From Nocardioides sp. CER19 (lineage in GTDB: Bacteria; Actinomycetota; Actinomycetes; Propionibacteriales; Nocardioidaceae), in NCBI RefSeq assembly GCF_029846275.1, contig NZ_JARVWS010000001.1:744001-808000 (forward strand): DNA of 64,000 bases, written 5' to 3'. The translations under genes were made by a program, and so were the position numbers. Positions 47,941 through 56,910 of this stretch are shown in pieces. Position 1 is the first letter of the stretch, and each line of letters opens with the position of its first letter. The notes under the pieces are model-generated. The model saw nothing but the letters and a program-made list of their open reading frames with translations, did no database searches and was not told the DNA's origin.

Positions 47941-49266
47941 ATGCGCAGTGCGCGTCTCGCGCTCGGTGCCGCCATCGCCGTCAGCGCCCTGGTGCTGTCC
48001 GGCTGCGGAGGCTCCAGCGGCAGCAGCGACAACGACAGCGTCAGCACCAAGGTGGACGGCAAGGGGCGCACGCTCACGCTGTGGCACTACGAGTCCGACA
48101 CCAGCGCGATGGGCGTCGCGTGGAACGCCGCCATCAAGGAGTTCGAGAAGGAGACCGGCGCCAAGGTCAAGTTCGAGCCCAAGGCGTTCGAGCAGATCCG
48201 CACCACGGCCAGCCAGGTCCTCAACTCCGACAAGGCGCCCGACGTCATGGAGTACAACAAGGGCAACGCGACCGCCGGCCTGCTGGCCAGCCAGGGCCTG
48301 CTCGGCAACCTCGACAAGGCCGTCAAGGCCTACGGGTGGGACAAGAAGCTCGCCGCCAGCCTCCAGACCACCGCCAAGTACGACGACAAGGGCGTCATGG
48401 GCTCGGGGAGCTACTACGGCATCCCGAACTACGGCGAGTACGTCGAGTTCTACTACAACAAGGACCTGTTCGATAAGTACGGCGTCAAGGTGCCGACCTC
48501 GGCCGACGAGCTCGAGCAGGCGATGGCCAAGTTCAAGGCCGCCGGCGTGACCCCGCTGGCCGAGTCCGCCGCCGAGTACCCGCTGGGCCAGCTGTGGTAC
48601 CAGCTCGCGCTCTCGAAGGCCGACCGCGACTGGGTGACCGACTACCAGACCTACAAGAACAAGGTCGACTTCTCCGGTCCCGAGATCAGCTATGCGACCC
48701 AGACCATCAAGGACTGGCAGGACAAGGGCTACATCTCCAAGGACGCCACCGGCATGAAGGCCGAGGACGCCGGCGTCAGCTTCATCAACGGCAAGGCGCC
48801 GATGTTCTTCTCCGGCAGCTGGTGGTACGGCCGGTTCATCGACGAGGCCAAGTTCAACTGGAGCACGTTCCTCTACCCCGGCGCGTCGATGTCGCCCGGT
48901 TCCTCCGGCAACATCTGGGTCGTCCCGGAGAAGGCCGAGAACAAGGATCTCGCCTACAAGTTCATCGACATCACGATGAGCAGCGACATCCAGAACCTGA
49001 TGGGCAACCACGGTGGAGTCCCGGTCGCCGCCGACGCCTCGGCGATCACCGACCCGAAGAGCAAGGAGCTCATCGGGAACTTCACGACCCTCACCGACAA
49101 GGACGGCATCGGCTTCTACCCCGACTGGCCGACCCCGACGTTCTACGACCAGATCAACGCGGGTCTGCAGGAGCTCCTCAACGGCACCAAGTCGCCCGCC
49201 GACGTCAACAAGGAGCTCGGCTCCGAGTACCAGGACGGCGTCGACCAGATCACCGGCGGCTTCTGA
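47941..49266 (+). CDS. ABC transporter sugar-binding lipoprotein
   Basis: A 441-residue extracellular binding protein of the carbohydrate CUT1 family. The lipobox LVLSGC has Cys22, followed by a Gly/Ser/Asp linker. The mature protein begins TLTLWHYESDTSAMGVAW and has the usual two-lobed motifs (FEKETGAKVKFE, YYNKDLFDKYGVKVPTSADE, GKAPMFFSGSWW). It should bind oligosaccharides in the wall and deliver them to the two permeases. ATG 47941 has the ribosome binding site GAGGAGG at about 47929-47935. Operon order and the enzymes downstream suggest xyloglucan-like oligosaccharides. Confidence 0.93.
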   Translation: MRSARLALGAAIAVSALVLSGCGGSSGSSDNDSVSTKVDGKGRTLTLWHYESDTSAMGVAWNAAIKEFEKETGAKVKFEPKAFEQIRTTASQVLNSDKAPDVMEYNKGNATAGLLASQGLLGNLDKAVKAYGWDKKLAASLQTTAKYDDKGVMGSGSYYGIPNYGEYVEFYYNKDLFDKYGVKVPTSADELEQAMAKFKAAGVTPLAESAAEYPLGQLWYQLALSKADRDWVTDYQTYKNKVDFSGPEISYATQTIKDWQDKGYISKDATGMKAEDAGVSFINGKAPMFFSGSWWYGRFIDEAKFNWSTFLYPGASMSPGSSGNIWVVPEKAENKDLAYKFIDITMSSDIQNLMGNHGGVPVAADASAITDPKSKELIGNFTTLTDKDGIGFYPDWPTPTFYDQINAGLQELLNGTKSPADVNKELGSEYQDGVDQITGGF

Positions 49267-49372
49267 GCCGGCAGGTGCGCCGGGTCCACTCCGCCTCGGA
49301 CCCGGCGCACCTCGCCTTCGCCCGATCGCCGCAGAACGGGGCCCTCGCGGGCCCTTCGCAGGAAGGACAGCG

Positions 49373-50311
49373 ATGCCGAAGCTTCGCAGTCGCAGTCGCA
49401 GTCGCAGCTCGACGCTCGCGAGCGGCGCCGGCTACTGGTGGTACCTCGTGCCCGGGTTCGTGCTCGTCATGGCCATCATCGTGGTGCCGCTGGGGCAGAA
49501 CATCTACTACAGCTTCACCTTCTACCGAGGGATCCGTCCGCCGGAGTGGGTCGGGCTGCAGAACTGGCAGCACCTCATGCACGACGACAAGTTCTGGCAG
49601 TCGTTCGAGAACAGCATCGCGATGATCATCGCGATGGTGGTCGTGCCGACGCTGGTCGGCCTCCTCATCGCCTCGGTCCTCTTCGACCTGGTCGGCAAGA
49701 AGTTCGGCGGGAAGGTCGCCAGCTTCCTGCGGGCGACCTACTACATCCCGCAGATCATCCCCGTCGTCGTCGCGGCCATCGTCGTCGGCTGGATCGCTCG
49801 GCCGCAGGACGGCGCGCTCAACGAGATGCTCGGCGCCGTCGGGCTCGACGGAGCCCAGCGGAACTGGCTGGGTGACCCGACCTGGGCGCTCCCGACCATC
49901 ATGGCCGTGCTCATCTGGGTGCAGCTCGGCTACCCGGTCGTCGTCTTCATGGCGGCCCTGCAGCGGGTCGACCCGGAGCTCTACGAGGCGGCCGAGCTCG
50001 ACGGCGCCAACTGGTGGAACCGGTTCCGCGCCATCACGCTCGCGGTGATCCGTCCCGAGATCTTCGTCGTGACCCTCACCTGCACGATCGCCGCCCTCAA
50101 GGTGTTCGCCCCGGTCTACGCGCTCACCCGCGGCGGTCCTGGGACCTCGACGATCGTCCCGAGCTACTACTCCTACAGCGAGTTCTTCCAGAGCCAGCAG
50201 GTCGGGTACGGCGCCACCATCTCGACCGCCCTGACCGTGGTCATCATCCTGGTGGCCACCGTGTTCCTGATCGCCCAGCGTCGCGTCGAGCGTCAGGAGG
50301 AGCAGCGATGA
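49373..50311 (+). CDS. ABC transporter permease (MalF-like, CUT1)
   Basis: A 312-residue permease with six predicted helices, the first at about 20-44 (YWWYLVPGFVLVMAIIVVPL). The cytoplasmic EAA loop is EAAELDGANWWNRFRAITL. The N-terminal tail starts MPKLRSRSRSRSS, from a four-copy TCGCAG repeat. ATG 49373 is preceded by AGGAAGGA; longer frame upstream overlaps the binding protein. The ATPase subunit is not in the operon; in many actinobacteria one shared MsiK-type ATPase serves several sugar transporters. Confidence 0.92.
   Translation: MPKLRSRSRSRSSTLASGAGYWWYLVPGFVLVMAIIVVPLGQNIYYSFTFYRGIRPPEWVGLQNWQHLMHDDKFWQSFENSIAMIIAMVVVPTLVGLLIASVLFDLVGKKFGGKVASFLRATYYIPQIIPVVVAAIVVGWIARPQDGALNEMLGAVGLDGAQRNWLGDPTWALPTIMAVLIWVQLGYPVVVFMAALQRVDPELYEAAELDGANWWNRFRAITLAVIRPEIFVVTLTCTIAALKVFAPVYALTRGGPGTSTIVPSYYSYSEFFQSQQVGYGATISTALTVVIILVATVFLIAQRRVERQEEQR
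49384..49407 (+). repeat. Four tandem TCGCAG hexamers at the permease N terminus
   Basis: Four exact head-to-tail copies of TCGCAG (49384-49407) encode alternating Ser and Arg at residues 5-12. Each unit is two codons, so slippage would keep the frame and only vary the length of the basic tail. Confidence 0.85.
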
Positions 50312-51195
50312 CCGCCGTGCAGACCCGTCCCCAGACGACCGAGATCGACATCCGGCCGCCGGCCTCCCGCCCGCGACGCACCGTGTTCGACTGGCTGCTG
50401 CTCGCAGGGGCGGTGCTCGGCGCGCTGATCGTGCTGTTCCCGCTGATCCTGCTGCTGCTCAACTCCTTCAAGACGCCTGACGACTACAACAACGGCGGCC
50501 CGCTCCAGCTCCCGAGCCACCTGAGCTTCCACGGGCTGACGACGTTCTGGAACCGGGTCGACTTCCCGCTGAAGCTCTGGAACAGCATCTTCATCTCGGG
50601 GATGGTCGCGGTCCTCGGCGTCCTCGTGTCGCTCTTCAACGCCTACGGGCTCGGCATCGGTCGGGTCCGCGGCCGGCTGCCGCTGCTGCTGGTGTTCCTG
50701 CTGGCCAACATGCTGCCGCAGGAGGCGCTGCTCTACCCGCTCTACAACCTGTTCAAGTCGGTCGGGCTCTACGACACCCAGTGGTCGGTGATCATCATCT
50801 TCACCGTCATCCAGAGCGCGTTCGGCACCTACCTGCTGTCCAGCGTCTACAGCAGCTTCCCCCGGGAGCTCCTGGAGGCGGCCGCCATCGACGGCGCCGG
50901 CCGCTGGCGGACGCTCTGGCGGGTCGTCGTACCGGTCTCCTGGCAGACGCTCTCGGTCCTGCTGATCTTCTTCTTCATCTGGACGTGGAACGAGTTCCTC
51001 ATCCCGGTGACGTTCCTCATCAGCAACGACAAGCAGACCGTGCCGCTCGCGGTCGCGAGCCTGCAGGGCGACCGCCTCATGGACGTGACGACCACCAGCG
51101 CCTCGGCACTCCTCGGGCTGATCCCCACGCTCATCTTCTTCCTCATCTTCCAGCGCACCCTGACCCGCGGCGTCACCGCCGGCGCGGTCAAGTGA
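50308..51195 (+). CDS. ABC transporter permease (MalG-like, CUT1)
   Basis: A 295-residue second permease, six helices, with the EAA loop LEAAAIDGAGRWRTLWRVVV. Its N terminus begins MTAVQTRPQTTEIDI, followed by a helix (FDWLLLAGAVLGALIVLFPL). The start ATG overlaps the previous stop (ATGA), so the two permeases are translated together. It pairs with the MalF-like subunit to form the membrane channel. Confidence 0.93.
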   Translation: MTAVQTRPQTTEIDIRPPASRPRRTVFDWLLLAGAVLGALIVLFPLILLLLNSFKTPDDYNNGGPLQLPSHLSFHGLTTFWNRVDFPLKLWNSIFISGMVAVLGVLVSLFNAYGLGIGRVRGRLPLLLVFLLANMLPQEALLYPLYNLFKSVGLYDTQWSVIIIFTVIQSAFGTYLLSSVYSSFPRELLEAAAIDGAGRWRTLWRVVVPVSWQTLSVLLIFFFIWTWNEFLIPVTFLISNDKQTVPLAVASLQGDRLMDVTTTSASALLGLIPTLIFFLIFQRTLTRGVTAGAVK

Positions 51196-51226
51196 CGCGC
51201 GGAACCGAACACCGGAAAGGCCTACG

Positions 51227-53482
51227 TTGAAGTTCACCGACGGCTTCTGGCAGCTCCAGCCCGACACGTCAGTCCTCTACGCCCGGGAGGCGTACGACGT
51301 CGACGCGGTCGGCGACACCCTCGTCGTCACCGCGCCCACCAAGGTGATCGAGACCCGGGGCGACACGCTCAACCGGCCGACGCTGACCGTCACCCTCAGC
51401 TCGCCGCTCGAGGGCGTGATCGGCGTCCGCATCGAGCACTTCCGCGGCGCGCGGCGACCGCTCGGCTTCGAGCTGGTCGGCGCCCGCGAGGGCGTCGCCG
51501 AGGTCACGACCGAGAACGGCGGCGGGACGCTGCGCAGCGGCGCGCTCTCGGCCGTGGTCACCCCGGGCGCGCCCTGGGAGCTGCGCTTCGAGGCCGACGG
51601 TCGCACGCTCACCGGAAGCGGGCCGCGCTCGGTCGGCTACGCGCAGACGCCCGACGGCGCCTTCGTGCACGAGCAGCTCGCGCTCGGCGTCGGTGAGCTG
51701 GTCTACGGCCTCGGTGAGCGGTTCGGGCCGCTGGTCAAGAACGGCCAGGTCGTCGACATCTGGAACGCCGACGGCGGCACGTCCAGCGAGCAGGCCTACA
51801 AGAACGTCCCCTTCTACCTCACCAACCGCGGCTACGGCGTGCTCGTCAACCACGCCGGCAAGGTCTCCTTCGAGGTCGGCAGCGAGGCCGTGGAGCGCGT
51901 GCAGTTCTCGGTGCCGGGGGAGAGCCTGGAGTACTACGTCATCCTCGGCCCGACGCCCGCCGAGGTGCTGGAGCGCTACACCGAGCTGGTCGGTCGCCCG
52001 GCCAGGCTGCCGGCGTGGAGCTACGGCCTCTGGCTGAGCACCAGCTTCACCACGCAGTACGACGAGCAGACGGTCAACCACTTCCTCGACGCGATGACCG
52101 AGCGGAAGCTGCCGCTGTCGGTCTTCCACTTCGACTGCTTCTGGATGCGCGAGTTCAACTGGTGCGACTTCGAGTGGGACCCGCGCAGCTTCCCGGACCC
52201 CGACGGCATGCTCGAGCGGCTGCACACCGAGCAGGACGTCCACGTCAGCCTGTGGATCAACCCCTACATCGCCCAGCGCTCCCCGCTCTTCGACGAGGCA
52301 GCCGGGCTCGGCTACCTGCTGAAGCGGCCGGACGGCGAGGTCTGGCAGTGGGACATGTGGCAGGCCGGCATGGGACTGGTCGACTTCACCAACCCCGACG
52401 CCACCGCGTGGTTCCAGGACAAGCTGCGCCGCCTCGTCCGCCAGGGCGTCGACTGCTTCAAGACCGACTTCGGCGAGCGGATCCCGACCGACGTCGTCTA
52501 CTTCGACGGGTCGGACCCGGAGCAGATGCACAACTGGTACACCCAGCTCTACAACCAGGCCGTGCACGACGTGCTCGTCGAGGAGCACGGGGTGGACCAG
52601 GCGGTGCTGTTCGCCCGCTCGGCCACCGTCGGCGGCCAGCGGCTGCCGGTGCACTGGGGCGGCGACAACACGTCGACGTACGAGTCCATGGCCGAGTCTC
52701 TGCGCGGCGGCCTGTCCCTGGCCCTGAGCGGGTTCGGCTTCTGGAGCCACGACATCGGCGGCTTCGAGGGCACGCCCGACGCCGGCGTCTTCAAGCGCTG
52801 GACCGCGTTCGGCCTCCTGTCCAGCCACTCCCGGCTGCACGGGAGTGACAGCTACCGGGTGCCGTGGAGCTTCGACACCGACCCGCAGACGGGTGCGGTC
52901 GACGAGGGCCCGGAGAGCGCCGTCGCCGTCACCCGCCGCTTCGTGGAGCTCAAGCTGTCGCTCATGCCCTACCTCTACCGCCACGGCCTCGCGGCCAGCG
53001 AGCGCGGCATCCCGCTGATGCGCCCGATGGTCGTGGCCTTCCCCGACGACCCGGGTGCGGCGTACGTCGACCGGCAGTACATGCTCGGCCCCGACCTGCT
53101 CGTCGCTCCGGTCTTCTCGGCCGACGGCGAGGTCGACGTCTACCTGCCGCCGGGCACGTGGACCGACTGGTGGACCGGGGCGACAGTGCAGGGTGGCGGC
53201 TGGCGCCGCGAGCGGCACGGCTACGACTCGCTGCCGCTCTACGTCCGCGCCGGCGCGGTGCTGCCGGTCGGTGCGCGCACCGACCGGCCGGACTACCCCT
53301 ACCTCGACGGGCTGGAGCTGCGGGTCTTCCCGGGCCTGGCCGCCGGTGAGGAGCGCGTGGTGGAGGTCGTCGAGCCGGAGGGCGTCGCCGCCTCCTTCCA
53401 CGTGCTGGTCGGGGACGACGGCGAGCCCGTCGTGACCACTGACGCGGCCGGCTCCTGGCGCGTGACGCGGGTGCAGGCATGA
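51227..53482 (+). CDS. GH31 alpha-xylosidase (YicI-like)
   Basis: A 751-residue GH31 enzyme. Length and motifs match YicI-type alpha-xylosidases: KTDFGERIPTDVV with nucleophile Asp414 and HWGGDNTSTYESM with acid/base Asp480 (416 and 482 in E. coli YicI). It also has FHFDCFWMREFNW and RLPAWSYGLWLSTSFTTQYDE across the barrel start. No signal peptide is seen, so it acts inside the cell on imported oligosaccharides. Start TTG at 51227, preceded by GGAAAGG with 7-base spacing. The neighbouring binding protein, permeases and GH1 gene indicate removal of alpha-xylose branches from xyloglucan-type oligosaccharides. Confidence 0.93.
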   Translation: MKFTDGFWQLQPDTSVLYAREAYDVDAVGDTLVVTAPTKVIETRGDTLNRPTLTVTLSSPLEGVIGVRIEHFRGARRPLGFELVGAREGVAEVTTENGGGTLRSGALSAVVTPGAPWELRFEADGRTLTGSGPRSVGYAQTPDGAFVHEQLALGVGELVYGLGERFGPLVKNGQVVDIWNADGGTSSEQAYKNVPFYLTNRGYGVLVNHAGKVSFEVGSEAVERVQFSVPGESLEYYVILGPTPAEVLERYTELVGRPARLPAWSYGLWLSTSFTTQYDEQTVNHFLDAMTERKLPLSVFHFDCFWMREFNWCDFEWDPRSFPDPDGMLERLHTEQDVHVSLWINPYIAQRSPLFDEAAGLGYLLKRPDGEVWQWDMWQAGMGLVDFTNPDATAWFQDKLRRLVRQGVDCFKTDFGERIPTDVVYFDGSDPEQMHNWYTQLYNQAVHDVLVEEHGVDQAVLFARSATVGGQRLPVHWGGDNTSTYESMAESLRGGLSLALSGFGFWSHDIGGFEGTPDAGVFKRWTAFGLLSSHSRLHGSDSYRVPWSFDTDPQTGAVDEGPESAVAVTRRFVELKLSLMPYLYRHGLAASERGIPLMRPMVVAFPDDPGAAYVDRQYMLGPDLLVAPVFSADGEVDVYLPPGTWTDWWTGATVQGGGWRRERHGYDSLPLYVRAGAVLPVGARTDRPDYPYLDGLELRVFPGLAAGEERVVEVVEPEGVAASFHVLVGDDGEPVVTTDAAGSWRVTRVQA

Positions 53483-54867
53483 GCCGCCGCGAGCTGCCCG
53501 AGGGCTTCCTCCTCGGCGCGGCCACCGCCGCCTACCAGATCGAGGGAGCGGCGACCGAGGACGGCCGCGGCCCGAGCATCTGGGACACGTTCAGCCACAC
53601 GCCCGGGCGGACCCGCGACGGGGACACCGGCGACGTAGCGGCCGACTTCTACCACCGCGTCGACGAGGACCTCGACCTCATCCAGGCGCTGCACCTCGAC
53701 GCCTACCGGTTCTCGACCGCGTGGCCGCGGGTCGTCCCTGCGGGGACGGGAGCGGTCAACCCGGCCGGGCTCGACTTCTACGAGCGCGTCGTCGACGGGC
53801 TCCTCGCCCGCGGCGTCGAGCCTGTCGTGACGCTCTACCACTGGGACCTGCCGCAGGCGCTGCAGGACCGCGGCGGCTGGACGAGCCGGGAGACCAGCGA
53901 GGCGTTCGCCGACTACGCCGCCGCGCTCGGGCGCCGGCTCGGCGACCGGGTGCGGACGTGGACGACGCTCAACGAGCCGTTCTGCTCGGCCTACGTCGGC
54001 TACGCCGAGGGGCGGCACGCGCCGGGGCGCCAGAGCGAGCTCGAGGCCCTCCAGGCGGTCCACCACCTCAACCTGGCGCACGGCCTCGGCATCGCGGCGC
54101 TGCGCTCGGTGGTGACGCGGCCCGACGCGTCGTACTCGGTCACGCACAACCTGGCCTCGCTCTATCCGGCCGACCCGGACAGCGCCGAGGACCGTGACGC
54201 CGTGCGCCAGATCGAGGCGTTGCACAACCGGGCGTGGACCGAGCCGCAGCTGCGCGGGCACCTGCCGGAGGACCTGGTCGCCGACACCCGGCACATCACC
54301 GACTGGTCGTTCGTCCTGCCCGGAGACCTGGAGCTGATCCACCAGCCGATCGACGTGCTGGGCATCAACTACTACACGACCGGGGTGGTGGCGCGCGGTC
54401 CGGAGCGCCCGACCGAGGGCACCGTCTATCCGGGGGCCACCCGGGTGCGGGCCGTCGAGCAGCCTGGCCCGCTCACCGAGATGGGCTGGCACCTCGCGCC
54501 ACACGGTCTCTACGACCTGCTCGCCTGGGCGCACGAGCGCTATCCCGAGCTCGACCTGATGGTCACCGAGAACGGCGCGGCCTTCGCTGACGACGTGGTC
54601 GTCGAGGACGGCGAGAAGCGGGTGCACGACAAGCAGCGCGTCGACTACCTGCGCGACCACGTGGGCGAGGCGCTGCGGGCCGTCGAGGACGGCATCCCGC
54701 TCACCGGCTACTTCGTGTGGTCGCTGATGGACAACTTCGAGTGGGCGCACGGCTACAGCAAGCGCTTCGGCATCACCTACGTCGACTACGCGACGCAGGA
54801 GCGGATCCTCAAGGACAGCGGGCGCTGGGTCGCCGACCTCGCGTCCGCCCGCGCCCTGCCCTCCTGA
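53479..54867 (+). CDS. GH1 beta-glucosidase
   Basis: A 462-residue family 1 glycosidase with the usual TIM barrel. The start LPEGFLLGAATAAYQIEGA is the family N-terminal signature, the acid/base is Glu166 in TLNEPFCSAY and the nucleophile Glu364 in MVTENGAAF. The end carries YFVWSLMDNFEWAHGYSKRFG. It probably trims the beta-linked glucose (or galactose) exposed after alpha-xylosidase action. ATG overlaps the GH31 stop by 4 bp. Last gene of the operon, followed by a strong terminator. Confidence 0.96.
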   Translation: MSRRELPEGFLLGAATAAYQIEGAATEDGRGPSIWDTFSHTPGRTRDGDTGDVAADFYHRVDEDLDLIQALHLDAYRFSTAWPRVVPAGTGAVNPAGLDFYERVVDGLLARGVEPVVTLYHWDLPQALQDRGGWTSRETSEAFADYAAALGRRLGDRVRTWTTLNEPFCSAYVGYAEGRHAPGRQSELEALQAVHHLNLAHGLGIAALRSVVTRPDASYSVTHNLASLYPADPDSAEDRDAVRQIEALHNRAWTEPQLRGHLPEDLVADTRHITDWSFVLPGDLELIHQPIDVLGINYYTTGVVARGPERPTEGTVYPGATRVRAVEQPGPLTEMGWHLAPHGLYDLLAWAHERYPELDLMVTENGAAFADDVVVEDGEKRVHDKQRVDYLRDHVGEALRAVEDGIPLTGYFVWSLMDNFEWAHGYSKRFGITYVDYATQERILKDSGRWVADLASARALPS

Positions 54868-54889
54868 CCCCGGGGCAGGCGCGAACGCG

Positions 54890-54925
54890 ATGCGCCCCCG
54901 GCCGCGGGAGAGGCCGGGGGCGCAT
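54890..54925. terminator. Strong bidirectional terminator between GH1 and MFS genes
   Basis: A perfect 14-bp stem (ATGCGCCCCCGGCC, 54890-54903, and its complement 54912-54925) with an 8-nt loop lies between two convergent genes. It can end transcription from both sides; no long T-run is present, as is common in high-GC actinobacteria. Confidence 0.8.
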
Positions 54926-54936
54926 GGCGGTGGGTG

Positions 54937-56451
54937 TCAGTGGCTGGCGGAGGCGGCCGCGGCCGCCGGGGCGCCGCCGTAGCCGGCGTGCTTGGGCGCC
55001 TCGTAGAACAGCACCGCGACGAACCCGACGATGAACAGACCCGTCGGCAGCCACAGCGCGTCGCTCATCGCCTGCGAGAACAGCGACGCCACGTGCGCGT
55101 CGGGGATCTTGTCGGCCCCCGCGTCGCCGTGGGCAGCGGCGCCCGGCAGCAGCGTGGCCAGCCGCGAGTCCATGATCACCGCGATCGCTGCCGAGCCCAT
55201 GACGGACCCGACCTGCCGGGTCGCGTTGTAGACGCCGGACCCGGCGCCCGCCAGCTGCATCGGCAGGTTGCGGGTGGCCGTCGCGGCCGTCGGCGCCCAG
55301 ATGAACGCGTTTCCGATGCCGATGATCACCATCGAGATCCACAGCCGCCAGACCGCGGTGCCGGGGTCGAGCTGCAGCAGGAGGCTGAACATGCCGACGA
55401 AGCTGGCGGCGAAGCCGAAGCCCATGATGAGCCGCGGGTGGAGCCGGTCGGTCAGGTTGCCGACCGTGCGGGCGAGGATGATCGACATGATCGCCATCGG
55501 GAACAGCAGCAGCGCCGCCTCGGTCGGGCTGTCGCCCCGCACCGCCTGGGCGTAGAGCATCAGCGGGTAGCCCATCGACGCGCCCACGCCGCCCATGACG
55601 GTGATGGCCACGTTGGAGACGGAGAAGTTGCGGTCCTTGAACAGGCCGAGCGGCACCAGCGGCTCGCGACGGTTGCGCGCCTGCCAGAGCACGAAGAGCC
55701 CGAGCATCACGATCCCGCCGACGATCATCGCGATGATCCAGGGGGCCCAGTTCTTGTCGTGGCCCTCCTGGATGCCGAACGCGAGCAGGAACAGGCCCAC
55801 GCCGGAGAGCGCGACGCCCAGCCAGTCGAAGCTGTGCTCGTGGGTCGACAGAGCGGGCACGAGCCGCCAGGCCAGGACGAAGCCGACGATGCCGACGGGG
55901 ATGTTGACGAAGAAGATCCACTCCCAGCCCAGGCCGTCGGTGAGGACGCCGCCCAGGATCGGGCCGACGACCATCGCGACGCCGGCCGTCGCGCCCCACA
56001 CCGCCATCGCCTTGCCGCGCTCGGCCGCCGGGAAGATCCGGGTGATGATCGCCATCGTCTGGGGCGTCATCATCGACGCGCCGAGACCCTGCACGACGCG
56101 GGCGACGATGAGCATCTCGATGGTCGAGGTCAGGCCGCACCACAGGGACGCGAGCGTGAAGACGCTGAGGCCGATGAGGTAGAGGTACTTCGAGCCGAAC
56201 CGGTCGCCGAGCCGCCCCGTGATCAGCACCGGCACCGCGTAGGCCAGCATGTAGGCGCTGGACACCCAGACGACCTCGTTGACGCTCGCGTCGAGCTCCC
56301 CGATGATCGTCGGGGTCGCCACCGTGACGATGGTCAGGTCGACCAGGATCATGAAGAAGCCGAGGACGAGCGCGAAGAGCGCGGGCCACGGGCGGACGTC
56401 CTGGGGCGTCTGCTGTGGGGTCGTTGTCGAGGTCACCGACTCAGTCAACAC
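54937..56451 (-). CDS. MFS drug exporter, DHA2 (14-helix) family
   Basis: A 504-residue exporter with 14 predicted helices, related to but not the same as the one at 37324. It has ALFALVLGFFMILVDLTIV as helix 1 (LVDLTIV is the DHA2 helix-1 motif), GRLGDRFGSKYLYLIGL (motif A) and GVAMVVGPILGGVL (motif C). The C-terminal tail is Ala-rich. Start is ambiguous: GTG 56451, TTG 56448 and GTG 56436 are all in frame; GTG 56451 is used. It is divergent from DUF3151 (22 bp between starts), so the two may share control sequence. Confidence 0.9.
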   Translation of the reverse strand: MLTESVTSTTTPQQTPQDVRPWPALFALVLGFFMILVDLTIVTVATPTIIGELDASVNEVVWVSSAYMLAYAVPVLITGRLGDRFGSKYLYLIGLSVFTLASLWCGLTSTIEMLIVARVVQGLGASMMTPQTMAIITRIFPAAERGKAMAVWGATAGVAMVVGPILGGVLTDGLGWEWIFFVNIPVGIVGFVLAWRLVPALSTHEHSFDWLGVALSGVGLFLLAFGIQEGHDKNWAPWIIAMIVGGIVMLGLFVLWQARNRREPLVPLGLFKDRNFSVSNVAITVMGGVGASMGYPLMLYAQAVRGDSPTEAALLLFPMAIMSIILARTVGNLTDRLHPRLIMGFGFAASFVGMFSLLLQLDPGTAVWRLWISMVIIGIGNAFIWAPTAATATRNLPMQLAGAGSGVYNATRQVGSVMGSAAIAVIMDSRLATLLPGAAAHGDAGADKIPDAHVASLFSQAMSDALWLPTGLFIVGFVAVLFYEAPKHAGYGGAPAAAAASASH

Positions 56452-56472
56452 CAGGGCGGGGACAATGATGAG

Positions 56473-56904
56473 ATGAGCACCCACCAGGACCTGATGGCCG
56501 GCCCCCCGCCCACGCTGCTGCCCGAGGACCCCGCCGCCGGCGAGCTCGCCGGAGTCTCCGACGCCGCCGCGGTCGCCGACGTCGTACGGCGCCACCCGGC
56601 GTCGCCGCTGGCCTGGGCCACCCTGGGCGCACTGGCGACCCAGCACGACGCGGACGTCGTCACCGTCTACGCCTACGCGCGCGTCGGCTACCACCGCTCG
56701 CTCGACATGCTGCGCCGCAACGGCTGGAAGGGCCACGGCCCGGTCCCGTGGGAGCACGAGCCCAACCGCGGCTTCCTGATGTGCCTGGCGCTGCTGGCCC
56801 AGTCCGCGCGGGAGATCGGCGAGACCGAGGAGTGGGAGCGCTGCCGCGAGTTCCTGCGCGACAGCAGCCAGACCGGCTTCGACAGCCTGTTCCCGGAGGG
56901 CTGA
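56473..56904 (+). CDS. DUF3151 family protein
   Basis: A 143-residue helical protein of the actinobacteria-specific DUF3151 family: VVRRHPASPLAWATLGALAT, YAYARVGYHRSLDMLRRNGW, GHGPVPWEHEPNRGFLMCL. Function unknown. Related genes lie beside fba and purA in mycobacteria (Rv0360c, from memory), fitting its position here between those genes. ATG 56473 is chosen because it begins the family N-terminus and GACAAT (56461-56466) lies 6 bp upstream. ATGs at 56465 and 56468 are out of frame with the protein. Confidence 0.88.
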   Translation: MSTHQDLMAGPPPTLLPEDPAAGELAGVSDAAAVADVVRRHPASPLAWATLGALATQHDADVVTVYAYARVGYHRSLDMLRRNGWKGHGPVPWEHEPNRGFLMCLALLAQSAREIGETEEWERCREFLRDSSQTGFDSLFPEG

Positions 56905-56910
56905 CCCCGG

